Assembly (NCBI GenBank): GCA_022315425.1
Contig: JAIUPT010000010.1
Location: 744,001-808,000, forward strand
DNA length: 64,000 nucleotides
Direction: 5' to 3'
Source of the DNA: Pseudevernia furfuracea
Taxonomy: Eukaryota; Ascomycota; Lecanoromycetes; Lecanorales; Parmeliaceae
In this document: positions 1 to 12,291 of the stretch, piece by piece
How positions within the stretch are numbered: position 1 is the first letter of the stretch
How the letters are laid out: each line of letters starts with the position of its first letter
Position numbers and translations under genes: made by a program
The notes under the pieces: generated by a model
Databases searched by the model: none
The model's input: only the letters and a program-made list of their open reading frames with translations
Told to the model about the DNA's origin: nothing

Positions 1-2270
1 GGTAGCCAAAACAGTAATGGTGTTGTCTGCTGATGTGTGTATACACGCCGCCAGAATTCTTGATTCTACAAAGGGGTACGTGTATCTAGAGCTCTCGACG
101 TCAAGTTGACTCTGATCCGGCTTTCTGTCCTCGGTGGCCTCTTCTTTAATACCTCTGTCCTTTGGCAAACTTGGCGAAGGCAATGAAGTTACCCTGAGAG
201 AGGTTTCTGTAATTTGAAGAGTAAAGCCTCGGGTTGTGCGCCCTGCAGCGATTGTCCTAGCGTTGAGGTCCAGGCCCGAATCGTCGCCAATGAGATCAAC
301 ATCAGCCTCCAGCAGGCCTACATCTTCGCTATCGGGTTTTGGATCCTGCTTTAACGACATTCGTAGAAGATAAGTTCGCAGTGGGTGAGACAAGATAATA
401 TATGTGACATCTTCCAGATATTCGTTTTGCCTGTCTTGCTCGCCTGTGTTACCATAGAAGCCGTGCAAGGCCCAAATTCCCAGCACCCCATTCTTCAATT
501 CGTCGCCAAGAGGATCCACTGTGCTGATTTTCTTCCGCGCTTCCACTCCGTACCGTAGCTCTGAGATCGCGCCGTGTTTTCCCCTGCCGGAGCATGCGAA
601 CAGCCGTTGTTGTCCTTTTGATGCATTGTTTGCTGCAGCTGCAGTCCCCGCATTCTGTCGGTCGATCGGAACATCGGCAACAACGAAATCATTGATCGGC
701 GTCCAATTTGGTATAGTGCCTCGCTGATTGGGACGATTCCGACGAGGTGAAAAGTCCCAGAGACCTCCATCGCTCTCGTCGCCGCCTGCGACTAGCAAAT
801 CCTCTGTATAAAGACCAAGATCTAGAGTCGCAAATGATGTATTGATGTTGACCCCGAGTCTGCCAACGTTGTGGTTGCTGTCGATCATCTGCTTAATACC
901 ATGATCAATCACCATATACTGCACAATCCCGTCCTCTCGGCATAAGACTATGTTGTCTTCATTGGGCCTTAGTTTCTTGGATCTCATGGGTCTTGCCCAT
1001 TGAACCCAAATTGGCCGCCTCATAGAAACGCCGGGTTCTTGAGGCTCTTGCTCAGCGGCAAGGCGATGAAAAAACCGTTGGATATTCCCCGTCAAGATAT
1101 CCTTGAAAAGGACCATCCGCTTCTCACACACTAAGATGAATGCAGTGTTCTTCATGAGAGGTATCAGAAGTAAGGGCAATTGTTCATCTTGATGCAAAGG
1201 CGTCTTATTCGGCCTCAACTGAGACTGGTGCAAAGGCATATCAGCGTTCCAATCGTACCAAATCAATCGACTTTTATGGCCCTCTGCGACAACGAGCAGC
1301 AGGATTATTCGGTTTGACTCTCCCTTCGGCGGATGGAGGAATTCCATCTTCAGAATACTTCCATCCACGAAGATAAGCTTTTCCTACGATGAGACGATCG
1401 TCAGCTGAGGAGTGTGCATAAGCAAAATTAACCGATTACTCACTTCTTTGATTGGCCTAAGCAGAGAATTCTCCCTGAACTCTGCTCTCATCTCATTCAT
1501 TGAACTCAATGTGTATATGTAAATTCTTTCTTCGTGAGCAGCAACAGCCATTGCTCGGGACCTAGATATGTGGGTCATTATATTGTCCAACGTATCTGGC
1601 TTACAACGCACTTCGGATCGACAGCAATAATCTCGCCAAAGCCTTGCAAAGGCGAGATCAGGGCTGGCAAGGCCTTCTGACTCCAGAAAAATTCGGAATG
1701 CTCCGACTCTCCACTGACTACGCACAAGAACACAAGCCTGTTCGACTCCAAAGCCAAGACGAGGATGTGAGGTGGAAGCTCTCGTCGGTACAGGGCAGCA
1801 CGATCCGAAATATCCCTTTCCTCGACGAATGCATCATCTTCGTTAGTATGTATGTCTTCCCAATGACTCTCTTTCTTAAGCGTTCTATAATTGTAGTCGT
1901 GCTTTGTCAACTCCCTTCGCTCTCCAATTATTCTAGCGGACTTGATCGTTGAGTCAAAATCACTCTTGGTGGCTATTTCTCTCAATACGTAATCCCCTTT
2001 GGCTTCTTTGATGGTTACCGAATTTGCGGATATGAAAAGTACGTCGTTCTTCGTCTTGTGTCGTATTCTTGCAGGGATAATCCGGTTGATGACGGAACTT
2101 CTGACCACAGTCCTTGTGAGTATCCCTAAAGAAGGCGTCCTTGGAAGGCTGATTGACGGCTGACTCTGTTCTTTGTGCGGAGTCTCTGTGTTTTGGGCTC
2201 TTACGTGGTAGGGGTCCACGCTTCTGACAACCCATCTTCCATTCTCAAGGACAGTCGTTTGAACCGACAT
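1..2270 (-). CDS. MMS1_N / CPSF-A-family protein, N-terminal part (runs off the left edge)
   Basis: Three exons were traced on the minus strand: 2270-1612, 1561-1444 and 1383 to the window edge. The introns are 1562-1611 (GTGCGT...TAG) and 1384-1443 (GTGAGT...TAG), and the frame stays open across both. The joined protein shows the beta-propeller pattern of the MMS1_N/DDB1/CPSF160/Rse1 superfamily: ILVLALESNRLVFL, then AVDPKSRAMAVAA across the first junction, and CSGRGKHGAISELRYG near window position 570. Family members are scaffolds in DNA repair, ubiquitin ligation, splicing or 3'-end processing. The N-terminus (MSVQTTVLENGRWVV) does not resemble the usual starts of fungal Ddb1, Rse1 or Cft1, so I read it as a further paralogue. 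Its specific role is unknown. The C-terminal half lies outside the window. Confidence 0.8.
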
Positions 2271-3235
2271 ATTGAGAAAAAGTTCATCGACGATCCACTT
2301 TTGTAAACATGCCCTTAGGCTTCTGATAAACTATAGGAGATGCTATGGTATGTTTGCAGTCCTTTTGAGTCAAAGGAAACGGTGGCTAGTTGCCAGGAAA
2401 ACAGGGCAACACGAGGGATCAACGGCGTCCTAAGAACAGGGAGAAAGGGAGTCAACCCCTTTGGATTTGGATTATGTTTGGCCTATTCTGTAGACTTAGA
2501 AGAACTATTCAAGGGGCCCGGCGCCCCTCATGCGGAAGAGAGAGAGAGAGAGAGGGAGGGGAAGAGCTGTCTCGATGTGGTGAGCGTAAATGGGTGTGAC
2601 GCTAGCAATATTCACGCAACCTAAAAGAGAGGAAGCTAAAGGGTCCAGCTGGGCGGTTACGAGGATGGAATTGAAGATCGACTGCCGGGGCTTGCACCGA
2701 AATATCGTTGAGATATGGGCCGGCGACCTTCCTCTGGGGTTCCAGCAAAGTACCACTCCAGTAGTAGCTGCCCAGGAAAGGAAACAGGGATTGTGATAAT
2801 GGAACTAACGAGACTTTTGCTTTGAATGCAGTTGGCCTTTTCATGTCTCAATGGGGAATGTGTAAAGGCCATTATGCTGCCGGTGCTGGCGGTGGTCAGA
2901 GCTCGAGGCTGACTGGCGCTTGGAAGTTGGAGGCCTGTCGGTCAGTACCCGCCGCCTTGCCGTACACTAGAGTACTTTACTACATTAGCACGCTTAGTAT
3001 TTACTACCTTACCTAGGTACCTAGTTAGTAGTTACCTTAGTAACTTAGTAACTTACCGTAGCTCGCCGTACTCTAGTACTAGAGTACACCGCCGCCGATC
3101 ATCCGCCATGGAAGCTAACATCTCAGGATTGAAGACGTGTCAATCTTGCTTCTGCATTACCTCCTGTCCTGCAAGTCATGATCGTCTACGCCTCTCATAG
3201 GCCTTCAAGGTCGACCACATCACCATACACGTGTC
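2271..3235. other. Intergenic region with GA repeat and palindromic TAC/GTA-rich tract
   Basis: No convincing gene is seen. It lies between a leftward and a rightward gene, so it probably contains both promoters. It has a short (GA)n run near 2537-2554 and, at about 2960-3090, a low-complexity tract built of TACCT/AGTAC words. That tract includes a 12-bp perfect palindrome at 3013-3024 and a 20-bp perfect palindrome at 3068-3087. Confidence 0.6.
3068..3087. repeat. Perfect 20-bp palindrome
   Basis: Positions 3068-3087 read the same on both strands (GTACTCTAGT then its reverse complement). It sits about 150 bp upstream of the TBC-domain gene, inside a tract of related short palindromes. Function unknown; it could be a dimeric-factor site or simply a product of the TAC/GTA-rich composition. 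Confidence 0.85.
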
Positions 3236-4598
3236 ATGGATACGCAGAATGAGGACAAGCGTGAGCTGTCAGAACAATTTGACACCACTACTTCCGCACA
3301 CGCTACTTCCAATGAATTCCCAGACAGGGATCCTCGACAGACAAACTTGTCACACGAGGCCAATCGTATACTATCTGCTTGTGGGGAACCCCACGATCTA
3401 GATCTTCTCATCAGACTAGCAACTTCTGCCGGTGGCTTAATCAACGACGAGGTACGCAAGGTAGCCTGTAAGTCTTCGGCAGAGCTGAAATGCCCCTGTT
3501 TTCCGACACTGACCGCTACTAAGGGCCACTTTTGCTTGGTTATGGAAGCGAGGAGTCCGAGCTCACCGGCTCTGCTCGCTCCTGGAGGAATCTTCCGAGC
3601 CATAAAGATGAACATCAAGTCGAGCTTGACGTGAACCGGTCTTTCATCTACTACCCTAAAAGTAGGCGTGCTAAGAGCCCTTAGAATAGCTTGATACTAA
3701 CTTGAATCTAGATGAATCGGAAACGCAGCTGGGTCGGCGGAAACGCGAGCTTTCGTCGGTGATAACCGAAGTCCTGAGGGAGCACCCGATGCTCTCTTAC
3801 TTTCAAGGGTTCCATGATATCGTTCAGGTCTTCCTACTTGTTCTTGGTGTCGATCAAGCTCCCAAAGCTGTCGCTCATATCTCACTCTTGCGTATTCGTG
3901 ATTTCATGCTGCCTTCGCTCTCGGCATCTCTTGCACATCTGAACCTGCTGCCGACCATCCTCTACGCGGTAGACCGGAAGCTCTGCCTCCATTTGTCACA
4001 GACGCAGCCGTTCTTCGCCTTGGCGGCTACACTGACTTTGTACGCTCATGACATTCAGGAGTATGGTGACATAGCTCGCTTATTTGACTTTCTGATCGCG
4101 CAACCAGCCGTGGTCTCCATCTACTTCTTTGCCGTCATCATACTCTCCCGCCGCGATGAATTGTTTGAGATCCCTGCGGAGGAACCCGAAATGCTTCATT
4201 CGGTCCTGTCTAAGCTACCCAAGCCTCTGAATCTGGAAGCCTTGATCTCCAGGACCATAACGCTATTTGAGGAACACCCTCCAGAAAGCCTGCCCTCAAG
4301 GGCTTGGGCGAAGATTTCGGTTTACAGCGTCCTGAAGACCACAAGGAAATCTGTCAGGAACCAGACTCTCAAGGACGGCGAAGACTCGTTTGAACACCAG
4401 GCATTGCAGCTACGGAGAGAAGAGATGCAGAAACGAGCAATGGCCACTATATGGAAATACAGACGTCCTGCAAGTCGCATTGGGTTGGCATTCTTGGTCG
4501 GTATTCTTTCGATATGGCTCAGCAAAAGGGCAGCACTGGAGGGAATTCCCAGTTTTGGTTTAAGGAAGATATTGGAAGTGTTCAGGAAATTCCGTTGA
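3236..4598 (+). CDS. GYP8: TBC-domain Rab GTPase-activating protein, Gyp8/TBC1D20-like
   Basis: Exons 3236-3467, 3524-3661 and 3712-4598 join in frame to a 418-residue protein. The introns are GTAAGT...AAG and GTAGGC...TAG. Splicing creates the expected WPLLLG and YYPKNESE junctions. The TBC domain spans roughly residues 60-290. The arginine-finger motif is LDVNRS and the glutamine-finger motif is FQGFHD, matching the dual-finger mechanism of this family. A hydrophobic tail (about residues 380-400, GLAFLVGILSIWLS) would anchor the protein in a membrane, as in TBC1D20, which acts on Rab1/Ypt1 at the ER and Golgi. Family assignment is firm; the Rab substrate is inferred. Confidence 0.88.
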
Positions 4599-4827
4599 AA
4601 CCGTGAGGGGTTACTTAATATAATTTACTGTACATTACTTTAGATAGATTAGGAAAGTTAAGAAAAGTTGAGTACTAACATGTATGCTGCTCATAATCGA
4701 CCTTATAAACCCAGGAGTGGCAACTTAGCCGACCTTGAAGGTTTGGCGACACGTCTGCTAATCAACGCTGAGCTCCTCCATTCGCAACGCATTACCCACA
4801 AGCAAGAAAAGCTTAGTACGTCGTGAG

Positions 4828-5861
4828 ATGGCGAACCGGGGCTATGATGTCGTCGTAGATGTCGATGAAGGGGTAAGCTCACTGTCGAATGGGAGTTTCA
4901 ATCCATTCATGCTGAACTCGTCCCAAGGGCGATCTAGGTCATACAGACCTCCAACAGGACGACCTCGAATTTCACTCTTCCAGTATACTCTCAAGACTCT
5001 TCTGAACCTCCTGTTTCTAATTCGACCCTGCTAGACTTCAACGACACATCCAACCCCCGCTCCAAGATACTCCCAGACACGTCCACTCCCTTCGGCAGCA
5101 CCCAAAACCCCACGCCATCCAAACGTTTCCTCTGGACCCTGTCATTCTACGCCCAATTCTTCGATGTCGATACCTCAGAAGTGCTCCGCCGCTGCACCTC
5201 ATCTCTCTATCCGCGTGCCCCATTCCTGGATATTCTAGACGGAAACCCCGACCTCTACGGCCCCTTCTGGATCGCTACGACGCTTGTCTTCATACTTTTC
5301 ATCGCAGCTACTATTAGTCAATACCTGAGCCGAAACCATGATATCCATTTCGAATACAATTTCGCCCTGCTAAGTGGCGCCGCCGGTCTGATCTACGGCT
5401 ACACAGGCTTCGTCCCTGTCGGACTATGGGCCTTATTGCGGTGGTTTGGAGCCGAGTCTGCAACACTAGTCGAATGCTGGGCATTATATGGGTATGCGAA
5501 CGTGATATGGATACCCGTGGCCATAATAAGCTGGAGCCCGATTTCGGTGTTGAACTATGTCTTCACGGCGATAGGGTTTGTCGTGAGCGTCGTGTTCCTG
5601 GTTAGGAATCTGTGGCCGGTGGTCAGTGTCACGGACGCGAAGATCAGTAGGGTTCTGGTTATTGCGGTGGTGGTGTTCCATGCCGCGTTGGCTATTGCGA
5701 TCAAGTTTACATTCTTCGCGTGAGTATCCTTTTAGTCAGTCGCAGGAGGTCATGTACTGATGTCTCTGGATAGGCATGGTAGTCCCGCTCTAAAGAATAC
5801 TAAACCGAGTAGCGATGGAGATGGGGCCAAGAATACGACAATGTCCCTGCTAGGATTTTGA
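4828..5861 (+). CDS. Yip1-domain Golgi membrane protein, YIPF1/YIPF2-like
   Basis: Four exons, 4828-4872, 4928-4982, 5035-5719 and 5774-5861, give a 290-residue protein. The two N-terminal introns are needed to restore the family motifs DVDEGGDLGHTDLQQDDLEF and SSNFNDTS. The body begins PSKRFLWTLSFYAQFFDVDT and continues with GNPDLYGPFWIATT, both typical of fungal Yip1-family proteins, followed by five hydrophobic segments. The last intron puts a short polar tail (AHGSP...LLGF) after the final membrane segment. Yip1-domain proteins bind Rab GTPases in ER-Golgi and trans-Golgi membranes. Next to the TBC Rab GAP it forms a same-strand pair only 229 bp apart, though this may be chance. Confidence 0.88.
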
Positions 5862-6341
5862 ATGACACGGACTCACCTTGCGTTCATAGCTTTCCAATAG
5901 TTCTCTTTCAGATACCCAGTTTTTTAGGATTGAGCCGCTCATGGGTCTGAAGACTTTCCATTATGACCCATCTTAATGAAGCTGTTCTTCCTTACTCTAC
6001 CTATACACTGCAGTAGTCCCACACGTCCTAAGTAAAGACTTGCTCAGTGGACCACGCCTTTATGAAACCGAATCGATAACAGCCCTAAGACACTTATGTG
6101 ACTTGATATAGTATATTAAATTCCACTTCCAAGTTATCTCGGGCAGTGGTGGTTTTTGCCAAACCACCGCCAATTCCATCTCCGCATCCCGCACTAGCGA
6201 GCATCAGGAACATGAACCCACATTTGCCGCTCCTACAATCAACATTCAACAGACGCCATTCAACACCGCTCACGGATATCCTACAAGCCGTCTAGAGCAC
6301 CATTCTACCTGTTCTCTCTTCTACAACACTCCTCTGCACCA
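5862..6341. other. Intergenic region upstream of eIF5B
   Basis: No ORF of note. It contains the 3' end of the YIPF-like gene and the presumed eIF5B promoter and 5' leader. The last 150 bases are CA/CT-rich, which is common for leaders of highly expressed fungal genes. Confidence 0.5.
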
Positions 6342-9300
6342 ATGGCGCCCAAAAAGAAAGGCAACAAGAAGGGCAACGATGACTGGGAAGCGGATCTGGG
6401 TGAAACTCCAGATCCTATTGCCGCTGCAGCTCAAGAAGCCAAAGAGGTTGAAGCTGCCCGAGATGCCGAACCTGATGAAGCTCTAGGCGGAGGGGGCGGT
6501 CTACTAGCTGCCCTCAAGAAAAACAAGTCTAATAAGAAGAAGAAAGGCAAGGTTGTGGAAGAGGACTATGTGGAGGGCGAAGATCCTCCCGCAGCGGATG
6601 GTGTCAATGATCATGTAGAACCCAGCGGTATACAAGATCTAGCTGGTAAGGCACCTGAGGAGGCTACGACGGAGGACCTATTCGAGGAGCAGGTTACGAA
6701 GGCTAAGGGTGGGAAGGGTAAACAGGGGAAGAAGGATGGGACATTAGTGCCCAACGATGATGGGGACGGAGAGGACGCAGAGGAGGGCGGTACAGGAGGG
6801 GTCAAGAGTAAGAAGGAGAAGGAGAGAGAGAAGAAAGAGAGAGAGAAGGCGAGGAAGAAGGAGCAGGTATGTGCATATCTTAGCTATCGACTCGGAAAGT
6901 GTAGGGATACAAAGAGACAGAAGCTTATTGATATGCTCGTGGTTTCCAGGCTGCTGCGAAGAAGAAACAAGGAGGTGCACTTCCCGCACAAAAAGAGGAG
7001 CCTGTGAAGCCTGCAGTCGAAGCGAAGCCTGAGGCTGCACCAACTGCCGATGCAGTGAAGGGGGGGAAAAAGAAGTTACCACCTGCTCTTGCAGCGCTCC
7101 AGAAACAACAGGAAGCTTTAAGAAGACAACAAGAGGAGCAAGAAAAAGCAGATGCTGCGGAGAGAGCTCGAATAGAAGAAGAGGAGCGGTTGGCGGCAGA
7201 GGAGGAAAAGAGAAAAGAGGAGGCTCGAGCGCGGAAGAAGGAGAAGGACAAGGAGAAGAAGGAGCAGCTGAAGAAGGAGGGCAAATTGATGACACCAGCT
7301 CAACGGGAAGCGCATCGGCGAAATGAATTGAAGAGAGAACAGATGCTTGCTGCTGGCGTGAAGGTTGCAGGATTGGACGAGGAGCCTGCAGAAAAAAGGA
7401 AGCCGGTGTACGACAACAAAAAGAAGAAAGGGCTGAAGAAGCCCGGCGAGGATGCGAGAATACAAGAAGAGAAAGAAGCCGCCGAAGCAGAAGCACGGCG
7501 GCAAGCGGAAGAAGCGGAGCGTATAAGGCTAGAGGAAGAGGAGAGGGCGAGAGCAGAAGCTGCGGCGGCAGCAGCAGCAGAGGAGCCAGAAAGCGACGGC
7601 CTCGAGGACTGGGAAGCTGTTGCCGATGCTGAGGACGGCAATGTCAAAGAGAGCTGGGAGATGGACTCTGATGAAGAAGATGCCGCCTCGAAATCACCGT
7701 CTCAGAAGCCTGGTGCTGTCGCTAATGGTATGGAAGAACTCAAAGCCGCACAAATAGACTTGCCTCCGAGGCCCGCTCCATCAGCACAAAAGTCCCAGCA
7801 GAAGCCACAACAGAAGCCTGCTGAATCCGAATCCGAGTCGGATTCAGATGATTCGTCTGCCGATGCGCAAGGAACAGCCACACAACGAGCGGCGGCACAG
7901 AAGAAAGCTGAAGCTGCGGCCAGGAGGCACAAACAACACGAGGAGGCACTCGCTGCCAGATCAAAAGACAACCTTCGTTCACCTATTTGCTGTATTTTGG
8001 GTCACGTCGACACGGGCAAGACTAAGCTACTAGACAAGATTAGGCAGACCAATGTGCAAGAAGGTGAAGCTGGAGGTATCACGCAACAAATAGGCGCTAC
8101 TTACTTCCCAGTTGACGCCCTGGAAGCTAAGACTGCGGTCGTCAACAGGGACAACAGCTTCGAATTCAAGGTACCTGGTCTTCTAGTCATCGATACTCCT
8201 GGTCACGAGTCCTTCACGAATTTGCGATCTCGGGGATCTTCGCTATGTAACATTGCCATTCTTGTTGTGGACATAATGCACGGGCTGGAACCGCAGACTC
8301 TGGAGTCAATGAAATTACTCCGTGACCGGAAAACACCCTTCATCGTTGCTCTCAACAAGATCGATCGTCTGTATGGCTGGAAGAAGATTGATAATAACGG
8401 TTTTCAAGAAAGTATGGCCTTACAGAACAAAGGGGTCCAAAATGAGTTTCGAGATCGCCTCGAAAAGACAAAAGTTGCGTTTGCCGAGCAAGGCTTCAAC
8501 TCGGAGCTCTACTGCGAGAACAAGTCCCTGGCAAAATTCGTTTCCTTGGTACCAACATCAGCGCATACTGGAGAAGGCATTCCAGACATGATAAAGCTGC
8601 TCGTAAGCCTAACGCAAGAGCGAATGACCAACAAACTTATGTATCTCTCCGAAGTCGAGTGTACAGTTTTAGAAGTCAAAGTCATCGAGGGTCTAGGTAC
8701 AACCATCGACGTCGTCCTATCTAACGGTGTGCTACGAGAGGGCGACCGGATAGTCCTTTGCGGTATCAATGGCGCGATTGCCACAAACATTCGAGCATTG
8801 CTCACTCCAGCACCGCTCAAGGAGCTCCGCCTGAAGTCTCATTATGTTCATAATCAAGAATGTAAAGCATCACTAGGTGTCAAAATTTCTGCCAACGACC
8901 TCGAACATGCCATTGCCGGTTCGCGTCTCATGGTCGTCGGACCAGGTGACGACGAAGAGGATATTGAGGAGGAAGTGATGTCTGATATAGAGAATCTCTT
9001 GTCGAAAGTTTCGAAAACGGGACGTGGTGTCAGTGTCCAAGCATCCACTCTCGGCTCTCTCGAAGCGCTTCTTGAATTCCTCAAAGTCTCCAAAATACCT
9101 GTCGCAAACATCTCCATTGGCCCCGTCTACAAGCGGGACGTCATGTCCGCAGGCATCATGCTCGAAAAATCCAAAGAATATGCAGTTATGCTCTGTTTCG
9201 ATGTCAAAGTCGATAAAGAAGCGCAAGAGTATGCTGATCGTGAGGGAATCAAGATTTTCACGGCGGATATCATCTATCATCTTTTCGACGACTTTACGAA

Positions 9301-9842
9301 ACACATGGCGCAGCTGGCGGAGCAGAAAAAGGAGGACAGCAAGTTGTTGGCTGTATTCCCCTGTGTGCTGAATCAGGTGGCTGTGTTCAACAAGAAGGAT
9401 CCGATTGTCGTTGGGGTGGATGTTGTTGAAGGCAATCTCAGACTCCTCACGCCGATCGCTGTGGTGCGGACGAACCCAGTTACCAACGTCAAAGAGGTTG
9501 TCAATTTAGGCAGAGTGTAAGTCTCCTCGTCCTCCTCCGCCCTCTCTCCCTTCTTCTCCCACGTGTCTCCCAAGAATTAATTACTCATTCCCTCACAGCC
9601 AATCGATCGAGCGCGACCACAAACAGATCCCCATGGTAAAGCGCGGCCAGCCCTCCGTCGCCATCAAAATCGAAGGCCCTAACCAGCCCGTGTACGGTCG
9701 ACACTGGGAGGAAAAGGACACACTCTACTCGTTAATCTCACGGCAGAGTATCGATACCTTGAAGGAATTTTATAGGCCTGATGTCAGCAACGATGAGTGG
9801 GCGCTGATTAAGAAATTGAAGGGGCATTTTGACATTCCGTGA
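6342..9842 (+). CDS. FUN12: Translation initiation factor eIF5B (IF-2 type GTPase)
   Basis: Exons 6342-6866, 6950-9516 and 9599-9842 encode 1111 residues. The start MAPKKKGNKKGNDDWEADLG is typical. About 500 residues of Lys/Glu/Ala-rich charged sequence precede the GTPase domain. G1 is GHVDTGKT (about residue 525), G3 is DTPGHE and G4 is NKID, followed by IF-2 domains II-IV. eIF5B uses GTP to join the 60S subunit to the initiation complex. The last intron (9517-9598) interrupts the codon after NLGR, and the final exon carries the conserved C-terminal segment ending KLKGHFDIP. The repetitive charged N-terminus produces several long antisense open frames that are not genes. Confidence 0.96.
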
Positions 9843-10092
9843 ATTGGAAGAGGGGAGCGAGATGTTTGAGTGACACGAGCGGCATTGATTTGCATAGATA
9901 GCTTCATGTGTGTATGCATGGCTTGGATGCGACAAATGGCGGACGTTTGGTATATGTATATACGCAAATGCATCTCTGGGCCCTCATTTTCTATTGAGCA
10001 TGGTCGCGATCCTTACATTGACGGTGTGACATAGAAATGAATATGCATGAGCTAAACGTCTACTTTCATAAATTCGTAGCAATTTTCGCTCG

Positions 10093-11992
10093 TCATCGAC
10101 CAAACCCAAACCACCCCTTTTTCTTCTCTTCTCCGCCTTTGCCTCCCTCGGCAACCCCATCGACCGCTTCTTGATTAGCCTTTCGAGTCCTCCCAGGATA
10201 CTCGATGTAATTGAAGGCTACGTCCAGGAAGAGCGGCTTAACAGGTATCGGCTCCATCTTTGGCGGGTACGGAACCAACTTGGCGAGGTCTACGCCGTCC
10301 GGAGGGTATTCGTCCAACCGCTCTATCAGCAGCGACACAAGAATGGTGTTTTTGTTGGTAGATGCGGATTGGATATTGTGAAGTTCGACCAGGGCGCGGT
10401 GCTGGGATACGAGGCTTTGGAGTAGTGAGTGGAGACTAGAGGCTTGGGCTGGGGTGATGTCGAGGTTTGGAGGCTTTCCATCCGAAGTTTGGGAGCTAGA
10501 AGCTTTAGGAGACGCTTGACTAGACAATTCCAGAGCTCGTGAAAGCAGGGAGAGAGCATTCTTCGTTTCCGATAGCAAGGCGTGAGAGCGAGCAATAGCG
10601 AGGCATCTCAGTGCTGCAAAATATCTCCGTTTGGCTCCAAGTTCCTCGACGAATCTTTGGTCCGCTGCCACACCGGGTAGCTCTTTGACTGAGTCTAAGC
10701 TCTGTAGTATGGAATCGTAGAGCACGACTCTTTCTCGCAGCCTGGTGAGTTTCCGTCCGGTGCTTTCTTCCTGAATCGCTGTCTTGTCGTCTTTTCGAGG
10801 CTTTCTATGTCTCTCTGGCTCGAGCAACGCCCCGTCTTGTGTTCCGCAAAGTATTCGATTCCTGCCGATTCGCCACCCCACCAATGCATAATTGACTGCG
10901 GTCCTGGTGATTTGCAACGCTTGCATCCGTCGATCCCCTTGAGGAATACCTTCGGCGGAGAGCTCGTCGATAGCAGTCTTCGTAGCGTCGACTGCGTCTT
11001 GACTGGGAATGAGAACTTGGTCGTAAGCGGCTGCTTTATCTTGAGGTGCCGCATCTGGATTAAACGTCAGGAAGGCGGAGAGCTTGGAATCGGCATTGAA
11101 GACTGCTGCTAAAGCTTGAGCAGTGGCTGCGTCCTCAAGGTTTACGACACGTGAACGCCATTCAATTGTCTTCGGTACGTTCTCAGCGTTGCCGCTGGGC
11201 GTCTTCCTTTGGGCAGTGGCTGGGTCATCCAATGTATCAGGGTGTTCTTTCAAGATTCTTTGTACGAACTCGCTGTTTTTGGGAACATAGCGTGAAACGA
11301 TTGTACCGATCGATGTGGTTCGAGGTAGCTTCAGTTGGTAGGCGGCATAACGTATGCTAGGGTCAATTGTGGTATTCAGGAGATCCTGGAAAAGATCCTC
11401 CTGTTTCGGGCTTTTGCTCTGCGCAAGTGTAGTATATATGAAACGAGCCTCCGCATATTCACGCAGACAGCCCTCCCAGCTTTGTTTTTCAAATTCAATG
11501 GCTCCCCGCAGTGAGACGTAATATGCCCGTGCTTCGACGAGGGCCTCCGAAGTAGCCTTCGTAACTTCTTTATTCTTGAGCAACTCCATCAGCTGTGCAG
11601 CGTAGATACTAGCTTTGTGGAGACGAGAGTGGATGTGGGACTTCGTTGATCCGGTAATACCATGAGCTCCAGATTCTGCAGAATGCGTTGACTTCATATG
11701 CATCGCTAGGGCCCATGCTCGCTCGGAAGTAAGCAGAAGCAAGTGTATAAATCTGGGTTCCAGTATGAGCATATGCAGATCAAGCTTTAGAATTGACGCA
11801 CTCATGATTTTCTGCTATATCTTCGGCCGTGACCGCAGGTCTTGCCGCGTACTTTTTGCCTTTGGTCGAGGTGTAACGGAGCTTCTTCCGTACGACCAGC
11901 AGGCGTCGAGAAAGCTGCTTCCTGTAGTATGCGTAATCACCGACCAGAAGTGCCTTCTCACGCTGGGAGACAATGAAATTTGTGATATCCAT
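10093..11992 (-). CDS. SRP68: Signal recognition particle subunit SRP68
   Basis: Exons 11992-11802 and 11752-10093 join in frame to 616 residues; the intron is GTGCGT...CAG, 49 nt. The N-terminal exon holds the SRP68 RNA-binding segment (QREKALLVGDYAYYRKQLSRR, then basic residues). The second exon continues through HLLLLTSERAWALAMHMK to a C-terminal region ending in a glycine/lysine-rich tail. SRP68 pairs with SRP72 on 7SL RNA and supports co-translational targeting to the ER. Its length fits the family. It converges with eIF5B, with 250 bp between stop codons. Confidence 0.93.
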
Positions 11993-12281
11993 TGTAACTT
12001 ACTCAAGGACCAACTTTGATGTCCTCGATAGTACGGAGTAAGGTTGCCCGCTTTGTGGGCGGACTTCGGAATTAGTTCCGAGGTCTTGGCACCATAAGCA
12101 CAGATACCTTACCTGTTTGTGCGCTTGCCAAGCCACTAGTACTGTTTGTCACATTTCTAATTTCTAACATATAGGAATTAGGGTTAGGTTTCGCGTTACC
12201 TACGATCAAAACCTCAACGCAAATGCTTCGAGGCCTAGAGAGTGAGATTTGATGGGACTGGGTACGGTTAAAAATGAGGGC

Positions 12282-12289
12282 AAAAAAAA
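12282..12289 (-). terminator. RNA polymerase III T-run terminator of the tRNA-Phe gene
   Basis: On the minus strand eight consecutive T residues begin a few bases after the 3' end of the tRNA-Phe gene, as expected for RNA polymerase III termination. Its presence argues that the interrupted tRNA gene is, or recently was, transcribed as a tRNA. Confidence 0.85.
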
Positions 12290-12291
12290 TT

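Noticed and set aside
6744..7504. Long minus-strand open frames (up to 250 codons) opposite eIF5B
   Set aside because: They are Ser/Leu-rich mirror images of the Lys/Glu-rich eIF5B N-terminus, with no independent pattern.
12168..12192. TTAGGGTTAGG-like telomere sequence near the tRNA gene
   Set aside because: Fewer than two full units; this can occur by chance.
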